Shown: positions 37,750-50,589 of the stretch, piece after piece
Layout: the number at the start of each line of letters is the position of its first letter
Numbering within the stretch: the stretch's first letter is position 1
Made by a program: the position numbers and the translations under genes
Assembly (NCBI GenBank): GCA_003254925.1
Contig: QANZ01052559.1
Coordinates: 70,335 to 134,334 of the forward strand
Direction of reading: 5' to 3'
Source: Chamaecrista fasciculata
Taxonomy: Eukaryota; Streptophyta; Magnoliopsida; Fabales; Fabaceae
DNA: 64,000 nt
The notes under the pieces: model-generated
Told to the model about the DNA's origin: nothing
What the model saw: only the letters and a program-made list of their open reading frames with translations
The model's database searches: none

Positions 37750-40700
37750 TTTAGCCTCTTCCGCTCTAAACTCAAAACTCAAAACTCTAAATACTAGTGA
37801 GAGAAGTGAAAGACAGATCCAGATTCAATGAGGGTGGTGTATGAAGTATGAAGTGGTAAATTGGAGAAGTTCAATGAGGCCGTGAGAACCGTGATGATAA
37901 GTTAGACTAGCAATTTTTATTTATTATTTATTTTATTATTTATTATATTTATATATTCTAGTGTCTCCTATATATCCTAGGAAATATAATAATAAACGGA
38001 TTAAAATTAAAATAAAGAATCAAAGGGAGGAAAGATAATTTGCGGGGTGAAAGGTATCTGTCAATGTAACTACAATCGAAGCATAGCATGCAACGTGTGC
38101 AGTTCAACACAGAATACTCATGTGACGGGATGAGATTTTGGACTGCGGGACCGACCATCTTCATTCTATCGTCCATCGTTCCACCTAGTGGGCTCAAGGA
38201 TATTATGATAAGATTGCCTCTCGACGTGCGGCTTCATTTTTTTTATTCTTAATATTACATTAATAATTACGTTATTAGTTTACGTGCTTAGCCTCTTAAT
38301 CTTTCTCCACCGTTGTTTAGCAAGGTTCAACCCTTAAGAGTGAGCATTATTTAACTTTCATGCCAGCGTAATTCAGTGAATCACTTAACTTCTCTGTTAT
38401 GATTTGATAGTGTACCATGAAAGAACATAAAAAGAAAATAGTGGGAAAGGTTCTTTCTTTGGCTTAAAAGAAAGGGAAAGGTTCCTTTTGAGTTGTGGAC
38501 TTGTGGGGGTATGGAATATGCCCTACCCCTGAATCAAGAATGATGTTTAATTGTTTATTTCTGTAAAATTCTTTCGGTCTTCGAAAATGATTAAGAAATG
38601 AAACCAGACAATATTCGCGTTTATATTTTATAACCCGAGTTGACAAAATATTATATAATTCGTTAATAAGCTTGACGCATGTTTTAAATGTAATAGAAAA
38701 GTTATGGTCTTCCATAACTTTCGATTCTCGGATTCATACATTCACATATTTATCTATTTATTTATTTTTGTATATAATTGTTGCAAACGATGATAATAAA
38801 ATTTTAAAGTGTTTATGAGTTAATTGTGTCTTCATATTTATAGCATTAATTGTGTCTTCATAATAGAAAAGGTTGCAAAAATAATAATAATAACTATAAA
38901 ATAGAAAGAGAATCTAAAATTTATTCTCGTACTATTTATAGCTTATAGGCCTCATATTCCGGGAAGAAAAGAAAAATGTACTAAGAGGTAAGAACTAAGA
39001 ACACTCCCATGACAATTATTTATAATAATATATTAAAATTTCGTGATATATTTTGTTTTATTTTCTTTATACATGAGTTCTAACCTGAATTTTTTTCTAA
39101 TTTTTTAAAAACAAAATTTAACTGCTTTATTGTATTTTTATTTTAAAAACATAAAATTTAAATATCACGATTGTAATAATAAGGCAACTCAATATATTAC
39201 ATATATATTTTCTTTTTTCTTTAGAAAAAGTTAAGTTCATGTTAAAATATCTAAGACATGTTCATGTCCAAAAAAAATATCTATCACAAGCTGGGCATGA
39301 TTGAACATTTCCTACAATTCATTATTGAAATGAAAGAAAATTGGCACCGTTTACCCAAAAAAAATTGCACCGATATTTTTCAAATTTTCATATACGGGTG
39401 AGATAATACAGACAGGTCACCCCTCGCTTTCATGTGTACTTTTTGGAGAATCAAGAACAAGAATCAATGGTACGTATCTGAGTAAGAACCTACGCCAACG
39501 GAATCATATCCGTTGAGAAAACTGTGATGATGGAATATGCCATTTCCATTTATAGAATCTCAGTCTCCCTCATCAATTTTGCTTTCTCTTTTAATGTTTA
39601 TGTTCTGTCCTGGTATTATTAAAAGAAAGAAAAAAGAAGCTAATATCTTTCGACAATCACTTAAATTTTAGAGCTTAATTTGAGGTGGAGGGTGAAAAGT
39701 GNCGCATCAGTCTGACGCGATTTCAGCGTCTTTTTTTTTTTAAAAAAAAAAAATTAATTTTTTATCAGCCGGTGCCACGTGGCACACGCTGATTGGTGGG
39801 CAGGGTCTGAAATCGAGTTGGCCTAATGTGTATCCCATCTTGGGAAATAAGAAAAAGCAACGGGTATCCTAATACATAATAATTTAATTTGTATTATTAA
39901 TATAAAAAAACCGAAAAGTGGATTCTGATCATATTCTGTGAAAATAACTGATATAAGGACATTGTAATAATGCAAGGCTTATAAGTATTGCTGCTATTTA
40001 GAAGATAATAAATTGCATATCTTCATTAATTTCGAAAAATTTCCACGGTGTACTGTTTCTTCTAATTGGGCTCCTGAGTCCTGGCTCCATTCGTTACTAA
40101 AACAGGAAAATAGACAAGAACGTCTCAACTTAAGCAGCCTGACCATGTGCTTCTTTGGACCACTATGGAAAAGCTAGATTTGTCCCATCAAGCACCCTAA
40201 TTATGTGGTAGATATTCCTGCAATACACTCCGTTATGTGTCTTAAGTTTAATATACAATGAAGATTTTTTTATTATAGATCAGAAAATCCAGGTCAAACT
40301 GTATCTAATACAATCAGCATTTTGGGATTATAGGCGGGAGCATCTGGTTCGGACATAAAGAAAGCACAAGGGAGAATTATCTATCTATTCAATATCATCC
40401 TGATAAAAATCCATGTCCAAGTTGAATTGCAGTTCTTTTCCACTCATGACTTCTGTAATGTTTTGAACTCTGCATTATAATGACCAAGGTTGTATCTAAA
40501 TTGTCTCTGAGCTCCACCAATATTAGTTCATATATATATGTGTGTGTGTTATTACCCATGGACTACACAGTCCATGTCTATATTTCAGAGAGAAGAATGA
40601 AGGTAATATGATCAGAATTATTCAATGTGTTATTCAGTCCAATCATCAAGACTAACACCCCCCTCACCCCTCCCACCCAAAGAAAAAAAGAAAATCTAGT

Positions 40701-40796
40701 CTAGTCTTATTATATAAGAGAGCTCTAACAAATAATAGCTTGCTTAACTAGACCATACTGTATTATTAAATGTATTACAAATATGATAGTGTGAAC
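37750..40796. other. Intergenic, upstream of branching-enzyme gene
   Basis: The part near 37750-38200 should contain the 5' leader and promoter of the branching-enzyme gene. The remainder is AT-rich and holds no recognised exon. A repeat-like stretch at 39695-39830 contains a palindromic T/A core and a CCACGTGG box next to an ATTGG (CCAAT-box) motif. One ambiguous base is at 39702. Confidence 0.45.
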
Positions 40797-42389
40797 CTAT
40801 TTTTCCAAGACATCTGTATCGCGAATTATCTTCATTGAAGGAAGAATAATCGCAGCTATTGGCTTAGCTTCAAATCCACCACCTTCATCAATGACCAGCC
40901 TCAAGCCTTCTACATGGAGTTTTGCATGATGACCACTGACCACGATGGTTGAACTTTCCCTTAGTTCCTACGAGAAAAGTAAAAAGAAGCAAGTCAATTA
41001 GTACGATTTTGTGGTAACCGCAACACCAAAGTCTAAGAAAAATGATTTCTGACAACAATTTTGTATCAAAATCATATGTTCAACATTCCATACACGTAGA
41101 AATTAACAAGAAAATATTTTGGTCAAAGCAGCAGCAGCAAGCTATTATTACCTCTGGTATATCCCATACATTTTTTCTTCCACTTAGAGCCTCCACCTTA
41201 GGCACCTGGGTTTCCCGAGCTTTCAGAGATTTTAATTGCTCTTTCACGTCCTTTCCTTTCTCCAAACCAGCATGGACAGCAATCAATTTGCAGGATTTAA
41301 TCCCATCATTAGTCTCCACAGGGACATCATCCTAGTAAAATGGACATCATGATGCAGAGAGCTTCAGCAGTTGATCCTTTATTCTACATCAATGTGCAGA
41401 CTCAATATGGAAGTGTTTTTCTAATAAGAGGCAGATCAATAACTTTAAAATATATGTCAATTGACCAGGAAATTATGTCTTGTAAGACAGAGAGACAAAA
41501 AAAGAATTCCCACCTCTTCGTGGACCCAAACTAAATCAGCAAGAAACTTCTTGTGCTCATCGGGAACTGCTTTAACCAAATCTGTATGCAATAACCCTTT
41601 AGTTTAGAAAATAACACAAAAAAATGTACAGTTTCAAGGAATGGTACCAACAACTTGAACATGTAAAACAAAACAGAGATAACTACCTAACAGAATAACC
41701 CAAAACTGAAACTGTAACAGAATTGGTACCAAATTATAACAAATACCTAATTGATAAAGCAATAATTAAGAAGTACCTAGCCCAAATTGACAGTGACACC
41801 CTCAAAAATCACAAACCAGCAAGAATAAATCAAAATCCATAAAAGAAGAAAGAAGAGTGGCTAGGGAAAGCAAAGCAAGAAGTATACCAGCAGAACCATG
41901 AGGAACTCCATAAGACTCAAAAGTGGGCCCAGCATCATAAATGGAACCCATATAATCAATACCCTTGGCCACATTGTGCTTGACCTTAATTGTACCAGAC
42001 CAGCGTCTACCTTGAAGGTACATCTTTTCATATCCCTCACCTTTAAACCATCCCTCTCTATCCTCATTGGCCGCGAAACTTTTCCAGCCGTCGGAGAAGT
42101 CGGAGCCATCGGAGGGCGGTGGCAGAAGGTGGAGGAAGGCGGAGAAAGCAAGATCATGGTTCCCGGAAAGAAAAACGTGCTTCTGATTAGGGTATTTAGA
42201 GGGTAATTGTATCAGGAAATCGATAACTTTACGGGTATCAGGACCACGGTCGCAGTAATCCCCCAAGAAGATTATGGTGGCGGATTGAAATAACGAAGGC
42301 TCAATTTCCATCTCCAGATTAGACCACAAGTTCTGGAGCTTGCTGAAGAAACCATGGATGTCACCTATGCAACACACTACCTTAGCCAT
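40797..42389 (-). CDS. RLPH2-type metallophosphatase (Rhizobiales-like phosphatase 2)
   Basis: Four coding exons join in phase: 42389-41888, 41581-41514, 41331-41152 and 40967-40797, giving 306 residues, close to the usual ~309. The protein carries the PPP-family metal-binding signatures GDIHG (9-13), GDYCDRG (43-49) and GNHD (76-79). It also has the C-terminal histidine motifs IAVHAG (His 210) and SGHH (263-264). Insert sequences such as [24 protein letters not shown] and [12 protein letters not shown] match plant RLPH2 (Arabidopsis At3g09970). That enzyme is a soluble phosphatase reported to act on phosphotyrosine, including dually phosphorylated MAP-kinase loops. No signal peptide or membrane segment is seen. 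All key metal ligands are present, so the enzyme is probably active. In Arabidopsis this gene neighbours a DUF662 gene; here it is 33 kb away from one. Confidence 0.95.
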
Positions 42390-42556
42390 GATGATCCTTG
42401 CCTCTCCCGGAATTACTGAGTCGAATCACTCGATGTCAATGTTTAGTATAACCTTCGTCTTGCAATATTTATCCCAACTCTGAGTTTATGGTTTATCCTG
42501 GCAACATAAACCTAAGTACCGAATATTCTCGTTACTCGTTAACAGACTAGTGAAAA

Positions 42557-43560
42557 AAACCGGTTATTCGCCGGTGGAAGGCTCGGGTCACTGATTCAAT
42601 GATTCAACCAGTTGAATCGGTTTACTTAAAAAATACATTTTCAAATATACATATTTATCAAATACATATTAATATCTTACAATAATATAAATATAAAATA
42701 AAAATTAAACACTTTTGTACCTTTAAAGTTATTTTGTAATTTTAACTGTAATAAATTTTGTAAAAATTATATATTGAAAGGTGACTTATAATTACATAAA
42801 ATAAAATTTAAAGTACATATAAGTTAAAACAAAAAAAATTATATATAAAATAAATTAAAAAATTAAAAGGTGGATATTGTTTAAAATTTTTAAAATAATT
42901 ATTAGTTTGTTTTGGAAAGGAAAATAATTATTAGTTTATAGAAATAAGGTTTTATGATTTTATTTAAAAACTAATATTTAATTAAAAAAATATCAAATAT
43001 AATATTATTTAATCTAAACCTAATCATAGACTCTCTTTCACTCATGTACCGCCGCCTCACTCCTCACTCATCACATCATTTCCCATTTTCAACTATTGAA
43101 CTTAAAGTCCCACCTACTTCTTTTTCGGTTTTTCTTTCCACCATTAATACACTCATTCATCTTCTGTGTTTCTTCTTTATTCTTCATCACTTTACATCTT
43201 CCAACAACAAACTCTTGGAATCATTTCTTCTTCCATCGATTTAAAAGGAAGTTGCGTTTTTAGTGTTTAGCGTTTTCTCTGTTATAGATCTGGGTTTTTG
43301 TCATCACGAAGCCATGTTCTCACCATCACGGATCTACTTCTTCTCTTTCTTTCATGATATTTCTTCGTTTTTGGAGTCTAGACTTCACTAAAAAAAACCG
43401 GGCGAGTCATCTCTAGGTTGGCGGTTCTTGATTAAAATCGTCGGGTTGACTCGGGTTCTCACCGGTCTGTTTACAAAACGGTCATAGAAGCTAACTCGAA
43501 CCACCCTGATGTCCGAGCCGCCGGTTTCTGGTCTGACCCGGCCGGTCCGGTCCGGGTTTA
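42557..43560. repeat. ACCGG-family foldback element, ~1 kb
   Basis: Starts aaaccggttattcgccggtgg and ends in ccggtccggtccgggttt. Arms contain repeated GGTTCAACC/CCGGT words. The left 200 bp are nearly the same as those of the element at 49526-50026 (shared 'ggaaggctcgggtcactg' and 'cggtttacttaaaaaataca'). The middle (43020-43400) holds pyrimidine-rich sequence with a 66-residue frame that resembles nothing known. The superfamily is not clear. Confidence 0.6.
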
Positions 43561-43599
43561 AATACTATGTCCCAGACGATATTATCGTTAAAAAAGGTA

Positions 43600-44306
43600 G
43601 AAATCCCATTTTGGTCCCTAATATTTTCCTCAAATTTCTTTTTGTACCCTTAATAAGATTTTTCCTTTTGGGTCCTTAATTTTCTCCAATAGTTCCATTT
43701 TGATTTCTAACTATTGAATATGATCACATCTCCCTCGTTTTAAGTTTTAATGCGACAAAAATGAAGTTGAGTTGCTTTTGATGAAATTTTTTTCTTTTCA
43801 ATTAGGGTCGTCAATAAAAGAGATTAAATCGGGCCCAAAATCGTGCTAAAAAATAGGTCTCTCGTTTTATGAAGCCGGTGATATATCTCCCATCTCAAGT
43901 CTGAATGTGACAATCGGAGATATGACTTACTCTTGATAAGAGGTCATCGGCAAATGAGGTCAAATAAAACTCCAAATAAAACTCCTAAATTTGGTATTAG
44001 TGTTTTCACTAAACTCACTCTTGGAGTATTATTTGACCTCGTTTGTCAATATCTCCAACTAGAAAGGAAAAAATAACTAGTCAATAATAAACATGTTTCA
44101 ATTTTGTTAGATTCAGACTTAAAACGAGAGAGATATAATCAACTCAATGAAACGAGAAACTCACTTTTGGTCCTAATTTCAAGCTTGATATTAAGAACCA
44201 AAACAGAATTTTTGGAAAATATTAAAGACTAAAATGGAACAAAAAAATTATTAGACTAAAACAGAATTTAAAGTAAATATTAGGAACCAAAATGAAATTT
44301 TGACAT
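43600..44306. repeat. TTTTGGTCC foldback element
   Basis: The left arm ('attttggtccctaatatttt', then 'gggtccttaatttt') and the right arm ('agaaccaaaacagaattttt', 'taggaaccaaaatgaaattt') are inverted relatives. The motif set is shared with the foldback at 17805-18126. It ends about 30 bp before the ABCG pseudogene begins. Confidence 0.6.
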
Positions 44307-44339
44307 TCAAGGTTGCCAAAATAACAGTAAATAAAAAAA

Positions 44340-44986
44340 TGAAGCTCTTGGGTATTGGCATAAATGATACGACCAAAACAAATAGTAGTCCCACATCATC
44401 CGTGGAAATGGAATTTTGACCATAGATGACAGGAGGCATACAAAAGCCATGCACACATCATCTGCAAGTATAAAGTAAAAGCTTGTTTAAACAATAAAAT
44501 ACAATAGTTAAAAAGGAAAAATCAGAATATTAATATAAAGAGTCATCCTTTGACATGAGGTCTCCAAATTAAGTGTTCAGTGACTTACTTTTGCAAACAA
44601 TAAAACCTCCTAGCACAAAGAGTAGCAGCAAGGTGAAGGTACCCAGTGTATTGGCAACAATTTGTGATGGAATAGAGAAGAGCCATCTGAGAAAACAAAA
44701 ATTTTGTTCATCCTCAATAAAATTTAATTCTCAGCAAAGCCGAAACGGAAAAATAAGTAAGTCGGGGATCTCTTTTTTATCTCTTGTTGGGACTAAGTTG
44801 GGGGTCTCTAATGTAACTGTTAAACTGAGCATGCAAGGTTACAAAGGGAAAAAGTAATCCCAAATTGTTACCTAGTACTCTAGTAGCCTCAGGAGCGAAT
44901 CCAATTGTATAGTAAGTAAGGACAACCTATATCCCCGATTCCACAGCAGATATAGATATAGGTATCCTGAGAACCCAGATGGGCAG
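44340..44986 (-). pseudogene. ABCG/PDR-type transporter pseudogene, C-terminal fragment
   Basis: Three exon-like pieces on the minus strand match the second membrane domain of full-size ABCG (pleiotropic drug resistance) transporters. Piece one (44986-44872) reads LPIWVLRIPISI ... ESGI, a TAG stop where Trp is expected, then VVLTYYTIGFAPEA. Piece two (44686-44589) reads IVANTLGTFTLLLLFVLGGF and ends at a GTAAGT donor. Piece three (44461 to about 44340), after an AG, reads PPVIYGQNSI once a frameshift is allowed. ATP-binding domains and the rest of the membrane domains are absent. The stop, frameshift and truncation make it a clear pseudogene. It abuts a foldback element on its 3' side. Confidence 0.8.
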
Positions 44987-44989
44987 AAA

Positions 44990-46018
44990 AAATTAATCTG
45001 AACACCTCTGCCTCTCGTTTTTAAATTGTTTTTCAAAATGAGATGTCTTTTAATTAAAACGAGAGGTATAATCGCCGGTTCTTTTGAATAAAAGAAATTT
45101 CAACCCGGTTGAGAGGTAATAAGGCCATTGAGTGTCTAAGCAACTAGATAAGCTCAGTAGTACGATCTCCACCAAACAGGGATTTGCTGTAACATTTTAA
45201 AAATATATTTCCTTGAAAATCAAATTAAGTTGTTTGTCAGACTTGTCGTTAGCTTGTTAACACTAATAAGTTGTCTTCTTGATCTAAATGTTTTTTTGTG
45301 GGTAATGTTATGAGTTTTCTCCGTCTATCCGTGTAACGATTTAACCAAAGACTAATCTCGTTCGGGTAACAAAGACGAAACGATTGTGCCCTCCCAATAA
45401 TGTCGACTCTAGAGATTGAGCCTGAGTACTCTTACCTCAGGTGTATCTCAAACGCTAATTGGTTCTTGATCTAAATGATTTGATTGTTCATGTTCACGCA
45501 CACGTCTCTTTCCAGCAAGTTGTCTTAGACCCAAAAAAAAACAAAGGTAGCAGGAGGCACTTCGTCATATATACATATCTAGTCATAGATGTGAAAAGCA
45601 CCTACTGCGTAGACCTTCATTGGTGGATTTAGAAAAGGATTTTACGGTTAATCATTATACATCCTAAGTATAGTCACTGATTGTTGACTCTTGCAATGAA
45701 TCTCTTACAAAACAAGGAACTTCGCCTAACACACTATTTAATATTTATACATCTCAACAGGTCCAATCCTTCTAAAGGTAAGTCCTAATTTAATGCCAAG
45801 TATTTAAACCACGAAGGAGTAAGCAAATTGTATCACGTCTCAGACAATCTGTTATCTACGTAAAAATACAACAACAAAGTCTGGTCAGATGTTGAAAGAT
45901 GCAGTTAATTAATCATCCCCAATACAACCACTCTAGAGCATCAGGATTGCAAACAACAAAATCTAGAGACAAATTTAACTTGACAATCCTGGTTTCAGGC
46001 ACTAAAATAGATGGCGAA
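44990..46018. other. Intergenic between ABCG pseudogene and BUD31
   Basis: No coding exon was recognised. The end near 46018 should hold the 3' untranslated region of the BUD31 gene. A GC-richer patch around 45300-45480 may be old retrotransposon sequence, but no LTR pair was seen. Confidence 0.4.
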
Positions 46019-47070
46019 TCAGTCTCCACTTGCACAGCCCCGACAACCACAATGTACACATTCGATAACTTTCTCCTCTCTGAGATTCTTTGGTACTCGG
46101 CAAACACAAGTGGTGGCAAAGTTATGATCCCGCGGCTGCATGCATCTCAAACAACATAGGCGTTCATAACCAGGCTGCAGTTCAAACGGGAACCAAAGTC
46201 ATTAAAGATTTTAAAACCATTGTTTATTGACCCATATACTTCTAAATGAACTTACTGATGGCAACCAGAAGGTGGCAAGCAATAGTAATTTAACTTTGAG
46301 AATGTTTTAAACAGTTTTGCCTGCCACTGGGAATACCATCTTGCATTGCTTTTAACATGTTGAAAATAGTATGAATGAATTAAAATGTATTATTTTCTCA
46401 TTAAGTCATTCCTCCCATCGTCATTTATCAATACCAGAAAAATAATATGACTACAATTAATTTCAACATGTTATCCTCAAACTCATGACACGGGCATATT
46501 TATAAATTTTAACCACCACAAAGCTGATGCAGTTGATCACTGGGCATCATCTGAGCACATAACTCACAGTATTGAAAAATAACGGATTCTCATACAAAGC
46601 CAGTAAAAAACTTATAATAAATTTGTAATAAGGAACAGCACTTAAGATTTTTTTTTTTTATAAAAAAAAAAAACAATGCCACGAGATGTACCTTCTTCCA
46701 TTTTGCAATTAGATTGCGATCAGCATATCCTTGCTCTAAGCAGAACTCGTACAATTCCTGAGAAATTTCCTTCCTCCTGTGGTAGAGGTCAAATATGTAG
46801 CGGCTCTTTTGATGTGCAATCTTAAATATAGGCCACAATGCCTCACATTTTCTTTTCCCATCATTTGGATCATTTTCAGCTTTAACAAAATTGAAAGGCA
46901 TAAAACCATCAGTTTCATAGCAATAACATCCCCAAAAGAATATATTAATGTATGTTAGGGCAGCATAAAGACCAACCTTCCCTCATCTTTGCTTGAAGTT
47001 CATTCAGTGTAGGCTCAATTAATTCCCAGCCCTCAGGATATTTAATACGATTTGTCTTTACTTTCGGCAT
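46019..47070 (-). CDS. BUD31/G10 splicing factor
   Basis: Three coding exons join in phase: 47070-46977, 46879-46692 and 46174-46019, giving 145 residues, exactly the usual length of the plant protein. The sequence runs [20 protein letters not shown], then the highly conserved [20 protein letters not shown] and [11 protein letters not shown]. It ends in the Cys-rich zinc region with [19 protein letters not shown] and [18 protein letters not shown]31 is a core spliceosome component that acts in the nucleus and helps organise the activated complex with Prp19-related proteins. No residue of the Cys cluster is missing. A probable non-coding 5' exon lies at about 48832-48990. The identity is essentially certain. 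Confidence 0.97.
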
Positions 47071-48319
47071 GTTATCTGTCAAGTGAAAATATGAAATCAG
47101 GGGATCAATTTCTTCCACCAGACAATGAAAACGTCGCTTAACAAATAAGTATCTGAAAAGCTACCAAATTAGAACACTAGTGCTTCAGACACAAACTTTC
47201 AGAGTGAAAGAAATCATATGCATTAAAGAGGGATCATATTGCCTACAATAAAATACGTTTGCAATGAAGAAGATATGGTGTAGAACAATACCAATATAGT
47301 GTAGTACTGTAGTACCAGTAAGAATACTCTCAGAACTCTTTGACTCAATTCAATGATCTCAATATATTTCATGAATAAGAAAGTGGTACTATAATGATTA
47401 ATCAGAGACTTGACTACTGAAATATAAGATCCCAGTCCTAGTAGAATACTAAAACATAAATTTTAATCCTAATAGAATAAAACAAGGGGGTAACAACTCA
47501 CTAGACTAGTAGACTCCAATACCTTTATTTTTAACTCCTAACTATTCCTAAATTACCCCAATAAACTAATTACAAAGCCATATTAATCTCAAATAATAAA
47601 ACGTTTCAATAATGAAATAACTAATATCTTTATCTCTTTATGCCCCTTCATGCTATCGGGATAAACAGTGCATTTATTTCTTCTTGGCGGTATCTTACTA
47701 GTGATAAAAGAACGCAGCTTAATTCTATGTTTCAGATAATGTCTATTTCTTATTACTTCCTCTGCAAATTTTACTACTTACTTAAAAGTTCTCCAAACCT
47801 ATAAATATGGGATAAATCTTAAAACTTGGTTATCAGACATTAGCCTTGGAAGCACGGTAGCCCAAGAATCAGGATGATTAACATGATTATGTGACTTTGT
47901 GCTAGTTGAAACGTGAGAGTATACAGCTTGACCTAGTACCTAAATAACCTTATAATATTCCCATCAAATTCTTCTAAAATTAATTTACAAATCTTTTCTA
48001 CTTTAAAAGAGCAAGTTGTTGACAAATTTATTTTCTGAAACTGCCCTTGTGATCTTTCTATTTCTACAACTATCTGTAGTTGAAAAGAATGACTCAAAGA
48101 GGACAAAATTGACATTTGCCTCCATTTAGTTATGATAACATAGCCACTTGGGCAACACAAACCCCTTGGCAGAATCATTGCGTCTTTCTCTTTAATTGCT
48201 CTAAAACTCAAGTCATAACATTTGGCACCCATAAGGAAAAGTTACATTGTTCAATCTTTAGTAACCTTTAAGTTCCAACCAAAAATGACTCCAAGTAGGG
48301 CTGACCATATTCACAATCA

Positions 48320-48381
48320 TCACCGATGAAATAGATCAATTCATCAAAATTCACCGATGAAATAGATCAATTCGTCAAAAT
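48320..48381. repeat. 31-bp tandem duplication
   Basis: 'tcaccgatgaaatagatcaa' occurs at 48320 and 48351, giving two head-to-tail units of 31 bp. It lies in the presumed leader intron of the BUD31 gene and is probably neutral. Confidence 0.8.
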
Positions 48382-48831
48382 TCATCTGCCGATATGTGAT
48401 TACTTCATCTAAATTTCATACGAATCATTCTCTCCAGAAATGGAAGAAAGAGTATACGGTGATAGCATTTTAAATTACACGTGCACCAAAAATTTCTCAT
48501 CAATTCCATTCCCCTCTAATTTTGAATATCTCCTGAACAGAGAACGACTAAAAGTAAACTAATTTATCCATAAGAAAGAACAAATTACAGTACTTAATTC
48601 AATTAGATGCAAATTTCTATCATAAAAGAGACTGACAAACGGATTTGTGGAAACGGGCAGCAAGATGTCAATGTCTTCATTCCAATCACAAGATGATACA
48701 ACCATTAAGTTAATTATTTATAATTATATATGTAAGTGCAGTTAGGATGTGCGAAGAAAAAGGAACACCACAAAATGGAGACGAATTCACAAATACACGA
48801 AGACGAAAATTTTAAAAGAAGGAAGCAAAAC

Positions 48832-48990
48832 CTGAAAGAAGCAGAGACGAAGAGACTAGCCACCCCACCGTTGACGAGCACAAACGACGACGACAAGCGG
48901 CGTTTTCCGATTTCTATGCGGCGTTTTCTGCTTCACACTCTCACTTGCGGCCACTCTGCCTTACTCTCGACGGAGGTTAGGGTTGGGCGC
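48832..48990 (-). promoter_or_regulatory. Probable 5' untranslated exon of BUD31 with telo-box
   Basis: On the minus strand a GC-richer stretch begins near AACCCTAACC (a telo-box-like element common in promoters and leaders of plant growth and translation genes). It ends CTTCTTTCAG followed by GTTTTG, a plausible splice donor. It lies 1.8 kb upstream of the BUD31 start codon, whose own exon begins shortly after an AG. It would be the non-coding first exon. The plus-strand 99-residue frame over the same region is antisense and was not called. Confidence 0.5.
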
Positions 48991-49525
48991 TTGGAGCATC
49001 ATGAATTAAGCCTATGTTTGGATGGGTTGTTCTGAGTGTTTCTATTTTTTTTTTTTTTCTTGCGGTGTTTCTAGATCAGACCTGATATGAGGTATATTCC
49101 TTTTTAAAATAAAATATTTTTTAAAAATTTATATTATATAAAATTATATATTTATATTTTTTGTTATTAAATATTTTTTAATTGTTGAATAAATATATAT
49201 TTAATCTTGATTAAATTAATATTTTTTAACAAATAATTTAAATTAAATATCTTTATTAATAAAAATATTATTAAATTAATCTATAATTAATTATTTCATC
49301 GTTAAAAATATATAATATAAATAAATTATTTAAATAAAAAAATTTGCCTCAATCAAACCTAGTAACTCAACTTATGTTTGATCAGGCCAGGTTTAGGATT
49401 TGGTTGAAATATGACTCATTCCGACCCACGAACACCCGAAATGAATTGAAAGGGATAAAATATCAAAAATATTTATTTGGATGTATTTTGAGGAATGAAT
49501 ACATAAATAGTTCTATATAGTGCAA

Positions 49526-50026
49526 AAAACCGGATCGGCCATTGACCCGGTGGAAGGCTCGGGTCACTGGTTCAATGGTTCAACCGCTGGGTCACAGGTT
49601 CAACCGATTGAGTCGGTTTACTTAAAAAATACATTTTTAAATATACATATTCATCAAATACATATTAATATCTTACAATAATTTAAATATAAAGTAAAAA
49701 TTAAACACTTTGGTACCCTTTGGAGCTATTTTGCAATTTTAACCATAACAAATTTTATAAAAATTACATATTGACCCCAAAATTTTTTTAAAGTTTTCAT
49801 TTTAGTCCTTAGATAATATGTATCCAGGGACCAATTTATAATTTTTTGAAAATTTTTTGGGGTCAATATGTAATTTTTGCAAAATTTGTCAGGTCAAACC
49901 GGTTCTCGGTTCACCGATCTGGCGGTTCAACCGCCGGTTGAACCGGTGACTGGCTAGGTCAAATGCAGAACGGTATTTTGCTTATTCCGGACCGGTCTGG
50001 CGTCCAGTTCACCGGATCACCGGTTA
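49526..50026. repeat. ACCGG-family foldback element, ~0.5 kb
   Basis: Starts aaaccggatcggccattgac and ends gttcaccggatcaccggtt, with GGTTCAACCGG words in both arms. The left 200 bp match the element at 42557-43560. A partial third copy lies at 63017-63110. Confidence 0.65.
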
Positions 50027-50321
50027 AAAAAATTATTTTATCATTTTTAATCTCTGTTAATTTTTAATATTTATCGATTTAATTCTTATGATATTTTAAT
50101 CATATTACCTAACTAATTTCTTTTTTTCTTACCAAGAGAATATGTATATCAATATGCATCTATAATTGTTGCATCCGCAATAAAAAAAAATAATGATAAT
50201 AGTAATTCGATTAAAAACACATTATTCTAATTAATGGAATGCATAAATTTGTGAAAATTGAAAGTCTAACAGTGAGAGTAATTTTATTTCAATGACGAGT
50301 TTTACTGTTATACTCATGTAT

Positions 50322-50585
50322 AAAACATTGTTTAAAACTTATAAATGATTCTTTTGTTATATTTTTTATTAAAAAATATTTTTTACTAACTAATTATTAT
50401 TACACATAACAACTTACAATAAATAATTGTTACATTAATAATAATAACAAAACATTGTTTAAAATTTACAAAAGAATTTTTTATTATATTTTTTGATTGA
50501 AATTTGCTTTTCACTATCTAATTATTAGTACACATCAAAACTTACGATACATAATTGTTATAATATTAATAATAATATTAAAATA
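50322..50585. repeat. 127-bp tandem duplication, diverged
   Basis: 'aaaacattgtttaaaa' occurs at 50322 and 50449, each followed by 'ttgttatattttt...' or 'ttattatatttttt' and by 'ctaattatta.tacacat' sequence. Two AT-rich units of about 127 bp, noticeably diverged. Confidence 0.7.
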
Positions 50586-50589
50586 TTTT

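Noticed and set aside
43044..43244. 66-residue frame in the centre of the 1-kb ACCGG element
   Set aside because: Low-complexity Phe/Leu/Ser translation of pyrimidine-rich DNA with no recognisable domain.
44573..44857. 94-residue plus-strand frame
   Set aside because: It is the antisense of the ABCG pseudogene exon and intron.
48736..49035. 99-residue plus-strand frame, basic and Glu-rich
   Set aside because: It is antisense to the probable BUD31 leader exon, resembles no family and has no splice context.
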